DNA of 12,837 nt from the NCBI GenBank assembly GCA_029219125.1, contig JAQXSU010000184.1:1-12837 (forward strand). Reading direction: 5' to 3'. Shown here one piece after another: positions 7,474-12,837 of this stretch. Position 1 is the stretch's first letter, and each line of letters opens with the position of its first letter. This DNA is from Bacillota bacterium (GTDB lineage Bacteria > Bacillota > Clostridia > Peptostreptococcales > Anaerovoracaceae). The notes beneath the pieces were generated by a model. The model saw nothing but the letters and a program-made list of their open reading frames with translations, did no database searches and was not told where the DNA came from. A program made the position numbers and the translations under genes.

Positions 7474-7890
7474 CTATTGTTCTGCCTTTTCCTCTTCTGC
7501 TCTGATTTCCTCAGCAGTGGTTTCATCAGACTTCGGTTCTTCATCTACATCAGCAGATTTTTTCAGTCTCTTTGGCTTTACTTTTTTCTGTTCCTCTTCG
7601 GCCTCGACATCTTCTCTTACTCTCTGGCTTGCGTTTGTAACGGTGGATACAGACCATCTCATCATTTCAAACTTCACCTTGTCTGCGCCTACCTGAATCA
7701 CGATAGTTTCATCTTTCGTCTTAACGATCTTGCCGCAGATACCGCCAATGGTCACGATCTCATCACCAACCTGCAGGTTTCTTCTCATGTCCTGGATCTG
7801 CTTGTCCTTCTTTTTCTGCGGACGAATCATCAGGAAATACATTAAAACAATGAGAACGAGTAAAGGTACCAAACTTGCTAAACCTTGCAT
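7474..7890 (-). CDS. yajC: Preprotein translocase accessory subunit YajC
   Basis: YajC is a small single-span membrane protein that associates with SecDF and the Sec translocase. The 138-residue product has one transmembrane helix (about 5-22, LASLVPLLVLIVLMYFLMI) followed by the family hallmark IRPQKKKDKQ, then the conserved LQVGDEIVTIGGICGKIV (39-56) and a beta-rich segment ending near 86. The last 45-50 residues are a highly charged Glu/Lys tail that is longer than in most YajC proteins (about 85-110 residues), probably a disordered cytoplasmic extension. AGGAGG lies nine bases before the ATG. The gene begins 43 nt after the tRNA-Leu 3' end with no convincing promoter in between, and it ends at a terminator, so it is probably co-transcribed with the tRNA and not with secDF. 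Confidence 0.93.
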   Translation of the reverse strand: MQGLASLVPLLVLIVLMYFLMIRPQKKKDKQIQDMRRNLQVGDEIVTIGGICGKIVKTKDETIVIQVGADKVKFEMMRWSVSTVTNASQRVREDVEAEEEQKKVKPKRLKKSADVDEEPKSDETTAEEIRAEEEKAEQ

Positions 7891-7933
7891 ACTTATTTTC
7901 CTCCTATATAGCTTAAATCAGGATTAACTGAAA

Positions 7934-8020
7934 TGGTGCCGGCGATGGGGGTCGAACCCATACGGTGTTGCCACCACGGGATTTTGAGTCCCGCACGTCT
8001 GCCAATTCCATCACGCCGGC
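7934..8020 (-). tRNA. tRNA-Leu (anticodon CAA)
   Basis: This is an 87-nt type II tRNA with all parts readable. The acceptor stem is GCCGGCG paired with CGCCGGC, followed by discriminator A and an encoded CCA (7936-7934). The D loop contains TTGGCA. The anticodon stem is CGGGA/TCCCG with loop CTCAAAA, giving anticodon CAA (7986-7984), which reads UUG. A long variable arm (GGTG, GCAA loop, CACC) and a T arm ATGGG-TTCGACC-CCCAT complete it. The long variable arm and A73 discriminator agree with leucine. It lies about 45 nt downstream of a good promoter and directly upstream of yajC. Confidence 0.97.
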
Positions 8021-8070
8021 ATACCGTCTTTCCTTTCATTCAATGTACAGAATAAAAAGGTAACGGAATT

Positions 8071-8099
8071 ATTGTAACACAGATTGATTACGATTACAA
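8071..8099 (-). promoter_or_regulatory. Sigma-A promoter for tRNA-Leu (and probably yajC)
   Basis: On the minus strand -35 TTGTAA (8099-8094) and -10 TACAAT (8076-8071) are 17 bases apart. The start point would be near 8064, about 44 nt before the mature tRNA 5' end. The outer edges form a perfect 7-bp inverted repeat (ATTGTAA 8100-8094 and TTACAAT 8077-8071), which could be an operator or only a by-product of the two boxes. Confidence 0.72.
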
Positions 8100-8133
8100 T
8101 GTGTTTTTTTCAGGACATTCATTATTCTGCGTT

Positions 8134-9786
8134 TTAAGTGTCTTCTTCAGATTCGGTGCTGTCCCCTGTTTCCACCATATAGGACCAGCCCCATGTATCT
8201 ATATTTTTATAGTGGTCATTGAATACAGGAAGACTTGACGCTGTAAATCCCTGTACACCCACCAGACCGATTTTTTTGTAACAGAGGCTGTAGTATGGGA
8301 GTTCCTCCAGCAAGGCTTCCTTCAGTTCCTCAAACAATGTTTGATATTCCTCTGCCGTATGAAGCTTTTCCAGTTCGGATGCCATGGTCAGAAGCTGCGC
8401 GTTATAGTATCTCCACTCGCTTTTTCTGTTGAAAAAGGATCGAAGATCATACTGCTCATCAATGGAGAATCCGGTGACAAGAATGTCATACTGTCCTGCT
8501 GAAATCGCCTGCTGATAGTCTTTCCATTTCAGCTCGTCCAGCGTCACCATGAATCCCGCATTCTCCAGATCTTTCTTTATAAGTCGGGCTGCTGCCAGCC
8601 TGGTTGCATTATTACGGTTGACCAGAATCTGAAGCTGTGCCATCTTTCCGTTTTCATCTTCCAGAATACCATCTTTATCACGGTCTTCAAAGCCAAGTTC
8701 CTTCAGCATCTGAGCTGCTTTTTCCGGATCATGACTGTAATATTCTCCGGTATCCTTTACGCCGCAGAAATTCGGATAATAGATGGTATCCGTCAAAACG
8801 CCGTCATTCATATATCCGTTTTCAAGGACGTTCTTTTCATCGATGGCTGTGGCAATTGCCTTCCGCATCTGGCTGCTTCTTACAGACGTCCGTGTGGGAT
8901 GAAATACAAGAAATTCCACCTGGTTGGAAAGAATGTCATACATCGTCAGATTTTTGTCAATTACCGTTGACTTTCTTTCGGAAGAAGAATCCACATAACA
9001 TGTCACGGAATTGATTTCCATCATATTGGACGCCAGATCCTTTTCCGGCAGAATCATGACTTCCAGCTTTTTCGAGGCAACAGATCCGAAATAATCCTTA
9101 TTCGGTTTCAGCTTCAGCTTTTTCAGATAGTCATAAGACTGATATTTATATTGTCCGGTCCCTACCGGCTTGAAATTATCCTTTGCCGCTGCAAGCTGGG
9201 AAGCAGACGCATACTGAGAAGACGGCAATATCGGAAACGTCAGATCATCCAGAGATGCGTCATAAGCATTTTTAAAGTAAATATCCGCTTCGTAATTTCC
9301 TTTAATCTGTACGAAACTGATCTTGGAAGCCTTATCATAATACAGTGATTTGGTCCCCGCATACTGAATCGCATTCACTGTATAGGAAATATCTTTCGCA
9401 GTGAATGTACTTCCGTCATGCCATGCAATCCCCTGCTTCAGTTTGACGCTGACCAGGCCGCGGACCGTGTTTACCGTATAGGAATCGATCAGCTCCGGCA
9501 CTACATTAAGTGTCTCATCATAATCAAACAGGCTGTTGTAAATCAGTTTGGAAAGATGAAACACATCTTCGCTTTTCGAAAGTACAGGATTCAGTGTATC
9601 CAGAGATTCACATGACAGATATAAGGTTTTCGATTCCTCGTACCTGACATCCGGATCTATTTTCAGCACTTCTTCCTTTATGATCTCCACGCTGGAAATG
9701 CCTGCCGCAACCACAATAACGATGACCAGCAGCAGGAGCCATGTTCTTTTCAGAAATTCTACTACAATAGCCAGTTTATCCTTCAT
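8134..9786 (-). CDS. Membrane-anchored family-5 (OppA-like) solute-binding protein
   Basis: This is a 550-residue extracellular solute-binding protein of the peptide/nickel (SBP_bac_5) family. A short basic N-terminus leads into one hydrophobic helix (about 15-31) with no lipobox cysteine, so the protein is probably held by an uncleaved anchor with its binding domain outside. Family features include TLNPVLSKSEDVF (64-76), WHDGSTFTAKDISYTVNAI (122-140), VGTGQYKYQSYD (208-219), and a DxDxDG calcium-loop-like segment at 368-373 (DRDKDG). The tail is acidic (STESEEDT). Its ATG overlaps the coaE stop by 11 nt, with AAAGGA about six bases upstream, so it is translated with coaE. No permease or ATPase gene is adjacent, so its partner transporter and ligand are unknown. 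No convincing terminator lies between its stop and the tRNA promoter. Confidence 0.88.
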   Translation of the reverse strand: MKDKLAIVVEFLKRTWLLLLVIVIVVAAGISSVEIIKEEVLKIDPDVRYEESKTLYLSCESLDTLNPVLSKSEDVFHLSKLIYNSLFDYDETLNVVPELIDSYTVNTVRGLVSVKLKQGIAWHDGSTFTAKDISYTVNAIQYAGTKSLYYDKASKISFVQIKGNYEADIYFKNAYDASLDDLTFPILPSSQYASASQLAAAKDNFKPVGTGQYKYQSYDYLKKLKLKPNKDYFGSVASKKLEVMILPEKDLASNMMEINSVTCYVDSSSERKSTVIDKNLTMYDILSNQVEFLVFHPTRTSVRSSQMRKAIATAIDEKNVLENGYMNDGVLTDTIYYPNFCGVKDTGEYYSHDPEKAAQMLKELGFEDRDKDGILEDENGKMAQLQILVNRNNATRLAAARLIKKDLENAGFMVTLDELKWKDYQQAISAGQYDILVTGFSIDEQYDLRSFFNRKSEWRYYNAQLLTMASELEKLHTAEEYQTLFEELKEALLEELPYYSLCYKKIGLVGVQGFTASSLPVFNDHYKNIDTWGWSYMVETGDSTESEEDT

Positions 9787-10378
9787 TTCCGATCCTTTCC
9801 AGCTGTCTGTCGATCTGTCGATACAGTTCCTCCAGGCTGCCTGAATTCTCTATGATTACATCCGCAAGAGAAGCCTTTTTTTCCTCTGACATCTGCCTCT
9901 GCATTCTGTCGCATATTGCCTCTCTGGAAATACCATCTCTGGCTGTAACACGCGCAATCCTCGTCTCAGGATCCGCTTGCACAAGCCAGTTTTCATCCAT
10001 ATACTGCTGCATTCCGCATTCAAACAGCAGCGGTGCATCTAAGACAGCCGCTTTCCATCTCTTTTGTTCGTCAAGCTGCCGCAGTTCTTCCAGACACCGG
10101 CGTGCAGTTTCATTCGTGATCAGTTCCTCATAGGATTTCAGTAATTCTTTGTCATTGAAAATGATGTCAGCTACAGCCTGGCGGTTCAGTTTACCGTCTT
10201 CACGAAATACTTTATCACCGAGCAAAATCCGCACTGCCGGCAGAAGCGAAGATCCCGGGGCAGTCAGCTGTCTGGAGATACTGTCCGCATCCACAACAGG
10301 TATTTTTTTTTCTCTGAGATAAGCGGAGACGGTGGATTTTCCTGAGCCGATACCGCCGGTCAGACCAATGATTCTCAT
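9776..10378 (-). CDS. coaE: Dephospho-CoA kinase
   Basis: CoaE phosphorylates the 3' hydroxyl of dephospho-CoA with ATP, the last step of coenzyme A synthesis, in the cytoplasm. The 200-residue length is standard. The N-terminal P-loop IGLTGGIGSGKST (4-16) is exact for the family. It is followed by VVDADSISRQL (28-38), DGKLNRQAVADIIFND (61-76), the substrate-side motif AVLDAPLLFECG (111-122), and the late conserved ADVIIENSGSLEEL (172-185). GGAGG sits nine bases before the ATG, and the gene starts 16 nt after the polA stop. The polA-coaE pairing is common in Bacillota. Its 3' end overlaps the solute-binding protein gene by 11 nt. All recognisable motifs are intact. Confidence 0.97.
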   Translation of the reverse strand: MRIIGLTGGIGSGKSTVSAYLREKKIPVVDADSISRQLTAPGSSLLPAVRILLGDKVFREDGKLNRQAVADIIFNDKELLKSYEELITNETARRCLEELRQLDEQKRWKAAVLDAPLLFECGMQQYMDENWLVQADPETRIARVTARDGISREAICDRMQRQMSEEKKASLADVIIENSGSLEELYRQIDRQLERIGNEG

Positions 10379-10394
10379 GGGGCTGTCCCTCCTT

Positions 10395-12837
10395 TTACTT
10401 CAGCTCATACCAGGACGATCCGGTATTCAGTTCTGCAGCCAGCTTCACACGAAGCGCCAGCGCACTTTCCATGTTCCGGACTAGGAGTTCCTTCACTTCT
10501 TCCAGCTGGTCATTTCTGCAGTCAATGATCAGTTCATCGTGAACCTGCAGGATCAGCCGGCTTTCCGGGAAACGTTCTTTCAATTCCCGGTATACTTTAA
10601 TCATAGCCAGTTTGATAATATCGGCTGCACTGCCCTGAATCGGTGTATTCATGGCAAGCCGCTCTCCCAGCTGACGAACATTGAAGCTGGAGGCATGAAT
10701 CTCGTGAATCGCCCGGCGGCGCCCCAGCATGGTGGTGGAATATCCCAGCTTCCTGCAGCTTTCAATCTGACCGTCCATATATTCCTTCACCTTCTCGTGT
10801 TTGCGAAAGTATTCTTTTATATAGTCATCTGCCTCTTTCCTTGAAATACTCAGTTCTTCACTGAGGCCGAAGCTGCTCATGCCGTAAATGACACCGAAGT
10901 TTACTGCTTTTGCCCTGCTTCTCTGCTCCAGCGTCACATCATCAAACGGAACACCCAGTACCCGGGAAGCTGTAAGTTTATGAATATCTTCTCCTGCATT
11001 GAATGCATCGATCAGCACCTGATCCTCCGAGAGGTGTGCAAGAACACGAAGCTCGATCTGAGAATAATCTGCACCGACCAGTGTATACTCGCTTCCGGAA
11101 GCAGCAAATGCCTGCCGCAGCTTTCTGCCCAGTTCCTGACGAATCGGTATGTTTTGCAGGTTCGGTTCCGTACAGGAAAGTCGACCTGTTGCTGTTACAT
11201 TTTGCTGGAAATGGGCACGAATCTTTCCATCCGGACTGATCAGCGGTTTCATTCCTTCCACATACGTGGAATTCAGCTTGGAATAATTGCGGTACATCAG
11301 TACTGCATCAACGATTGGGTGAAGCGGTCTGATCTTTTCCAGAACATCCGCACTGGTACTGTAACCGCGTTTGGTTTTCTTTCCCGACGGCAGCTTCAGT
11401 GTTTCGAACAGTATTTCGCCCAGCTGAACCGGTGAATTAATATTAAAACTCTTTCCTGCGTATTCGTAAATCTGCTGTTCCAGTTCTCCTATTTTTTTCT
11501 TTAATTCTATGCCGAATTCTTCAAGAAAGGCCGGATTTACAGTGATACCGTCCACTTCCATAGAAGCCAGCACCTCAATCAGCGGCAGTTCCACTTCATA
11601 GAGAACTTTATCCAGCTGCTGACTCTCGATTTTTTCCTTCTGCACAGGGACCAGCTTCTGTAATACCTGCACCATGATGATACCATAATTCATATGATCT
11701 GCAGATGGATCTGCAAACAGATCCATCTGCTCACTTTCCTGTACAGGCTTCATCTGAAGATGCAGCTGTTCCAGTGCCAGCGTTTCCAGGTCATAACTGC
11801 TCCTGGAAACATCCAGAACATAGGCCGCGATGGCAGTATCAAACACCACATTCACCTGATGGAATCCATAATACATCAGGCTGAAAAGGCTGTTCTTCAG
11901 ATCGTGACCATACAGAGAAAGACCTGCACCGTTGAGCCAGCCAATGACCTTTTCTGCTCCAGCCTTCTCCCAGTCAATGTAGAATGCCCTGTTTCCATCC
12001 GACAGAAAAACGCCTTCCACCAGCGGCTTCTGTACATGGCTGTCATCTCCGAAAACTTTCAACATAACAGGCTGCCCTGTTTCCAGAAGATTCAGTTTTT
12101 CCATATCCTGCGGTCTGGTAATGAAGATCTGCTCCATCTCAGCAGGCTCCAAAGCGGATTCCTGCATAACCGCATCTTTTCCTTCCAGACGCTTCAGGAA
12201 ACTCTTAAATTCCAGTTTCGTGTACAGCTCGATCAGCTTCGGATAATCCGGCTCTTCACGTTTCAGTCTGTCGAAATCCAGATCAAGCGGGACATGGGTA
12301 TTAATCGTGGCAAGGCGCTTGCTCATAATGGCTTGCTGTGCATTTTCTTCCACCTTGGCACGCAGCTTTACGTTGGTAATTTCATCTGTATGCTCCAGCA
12401 TATTTTCCACAGAACCGAACTGCGTCAGAAGCTTGATGCCGGTTTTCTCTCCGACACCGGGAATCCCCGGGATATTGTCAGACTTATCACCCATGAGGCC
12501 TTTCAGGTCGATAAACTGTGCCGGAGTCAGCTGATAGGTCTCCAGCATTTTATCGTAATCAAAGAGGTCAAAATCGGTGATTCCCTTTTTCGTAATCAGG
12601 ACTTTCGTTTTGTGACTGGCAAGCTGAAGCGCATCACGATCCCCTGTGATGATCAACGGCTCAATCTCCCGTTCCTCTGCCTCACGCGCAACAGTTCCTA
12701 TAATGTCATCCGCTTCAAACCCTTCCATTTCCATCGTTTCAATGTTCATGGCATGCAGTACATCCTTCATGATCGGCATCTGCATCACCAGCTCCGGCGG
12801 CATAGCTTTCCTTCCGGCCTTATATGCATCATATTCC
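10395..12837 (-). CDS. polA: DNA polymerase I (5' end beyond window)
   Basis: DNA polymerase I fills gaps and removes RNA primers during replication and repair. The reading frame stays open to the window edge, so 813 residues are visible and roughly 75 are missing; the ATG at 12801-12803 is internal (YDAYKAGRKAMPPEL). From that Met, the 5' nuclease domain shows EGFEADDIIG (27-36), ITGDRDALQL (52-61) and GLMGDKSDNIPGIPGVGEKT (102-121). The middle exonuclease-like domain (about 240-345) lacks the proofreading acidic residues: the DxE motif is absent, and HDLKNS stands where E. coli has NLKYD. The polymerase domain is complete: motif A DYSQIELRVLAH (579-590), motif B RSRAKAVNFGVIYG (628-641, with the dideoxy-discriminating Phe), and motif C QVHDEL (753-758). 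It heads the visible polA-coaE-binding protein block. Confidence 0.97.
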   Translation of the reverse strand, partial: EYDAYKAGRKAMPPELVMQMPIMKDVLHAMNIETMEMEGFEADDIIGTVAREAEEREIEPLIITGDRDALQLASHKTKVLITKKGITDFDLFDYDKMLETYQLTPAQFIDLKGLMGDKSDNIPGIPGVGEKTGIKLLTQFGSVENMLEHTDEITNVKLRAKVEENAQQAIMSKRLATINTHVPLDLDFDRLKREEPDYPKLIELYTKLEFKSFLKRLEGKDAVMQESALEPAEMEQIFITRPQDMEKLNLLETGQPVMLKVFGDDSHVQKPLVEGVFLSDGNRAFYIDWEKAGAEKVIGWLNGAGLSLYGHDLKNSLFSLMYYGFHQVNVVFDTAIAAYVLDVSRSSYDLETLALEQLHLQMKPVQESEQMDLFADPSADHMNYGIIMVQVLQKLVPVQKEKIESQQLDKVLYEVELPLIEVLASMEVDGITVNPAFLEEFGIELKKKIGELEQQIYEYAGKSFNINSPVQLGEILFETLKLPSGKKTKRGYSTSADVLEKIRPLHPIVDAVLMYRNYSKLNSTYVEGMKPLISPDGKIRAHFQQNVTATGRLSCTEPNLQNIPIRQELGRKLRQAFAASGSEYTLVGADYSQIELRVLAHLSEDQVLIDAFNAGEDIHKLTASRVLGVPFDDVTLEQRSRAKAVNFGVIYGMSSFGLSEELSISRKEADDYIKEYFRKHEKVKEYMDGQIESCRKLGYSTTMLGRRRAIHEIHASSFNVRQLGERLAMNTPIQGSAADIIKLAMIKVYRELKERFPESRLILQVHDELIIDCRNDQLEEVKELLVRNMESALALRVKLAAELNTGSSWYELK
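11701..11730. repeat. Perfect 13-bp inverted repeat within polA
   Basis: GCAGATGGATCTG (11701-11713) and CAGATCCATCTGC (11718-11730) are exact reverse complements around a 4-nt CAAA loop. The element lies in frame in the polA linker between the exonuclease-like domain and the polymerase domain, where it encodes QMDLFADPSA. A smaller palindrome, ATCTGCAGAT (11697-11706), overlaps its left end. There is no T run on either side, so it does not look like a terminator. Its role, if any, is unknown. Confidence 0.75.

Noticed and set aside
7891..7933. A separate promoter for yajC (TATATA preceded at 17 bases by TTTCAG)
   Set aside because: The -35 match is very poor, and a start there would fall at or inside the ribosome site, leaving almost no leader.
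8021..8133. A terminator after the solute-binding protein gene
   Set aside because: There is a T-rich run on the plus strand and a few pairable bases, but no stem of useful length followed by T residues on the minus strand.
12801..12803. The ATG here as the true polA start
   Set aside because: The frame stays open upstream to the window edge and encodes YDAYKAGRKAMPPEL, a conserved internal part of the 5' nuclease domain, so the start lies outside the window.
1..12837. CRISPR arrays, insertion sequences, prophage genes or a defence island
   Set aside because: I saw no regularly spaced repeats, transposase or integrase motifs or unexplained gene clusters; every long minus-strand frame belongs to a known core family.

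Overview
The window is chromosomal core DNA from a low-to-mid GC Bacillota, most likely a Clostridia member of the Lachnospiraceae type. Evidence is the SecD-SecF fusion, a HemZ-type radical SAM protein, a Rel-type bifunctional (p)ppGpp enzyme, a PolA with a decayed proofreading domain, strong AGGAGG-like ribosome sites, and the gene order rel-dtd-MBL hydrolase-hemZ-hisS, which is known from Clostridia. The family-level placement is inference. Every gene lies on the minus strand, so the window reads from its right end to its left end.

Three transcription blocks can be proposed. Block 1 (12837 down to 8134) holds polA (5' end beyond the window), coaE, and an orphan family-5 solute-binding protein held by an N-terminal membrane anchor. 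The gaps are 16 nt and then an 11-nt overlap, and no clear terminator follows. Block 2 (8099 down to 7420) has a good sigma-A promoter, a tRNA-Leu(CAA) with encoded CCA, then yajC only 43 nt later with no promoter of its own that I can see, closed by a strong intrinsic terminator. Block 3 (7377 down to 1) has its own sigma-A promoter and runs secDF, rel, dtd, an MBL-fold hydrolase, hemZ and the first 98 codons of hisS. Gaps inside it are short, and the last two junctions overlap.

Functionally, YajC and SecDF are accessory parts of the Sec translocase. Rel sets (p)ppGpp levels in response to uncharged tRNA. Dtd removes D-amino acids from tRNA and HisS charges tRNA-His. The MBL hydrolase and HemZ travel with them without an obvious shared pathway. 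PolA and CoaE are replication/repair and coenzyme A housekeeping enzymes.

I found no mobile element, CRISPR array, phage gene, toxin-antitoxin pair or unknown multi-gene system, and no gene-free stretch longer than 300 bases. Points worth a second look are a perfect 13-bp inverted repeat inside polA, the tRNA-yajC arrangement split from secDF by a terminator and promoter, the orphan anchored binding protein, and the uncertain chemistry of the HemZ protein.
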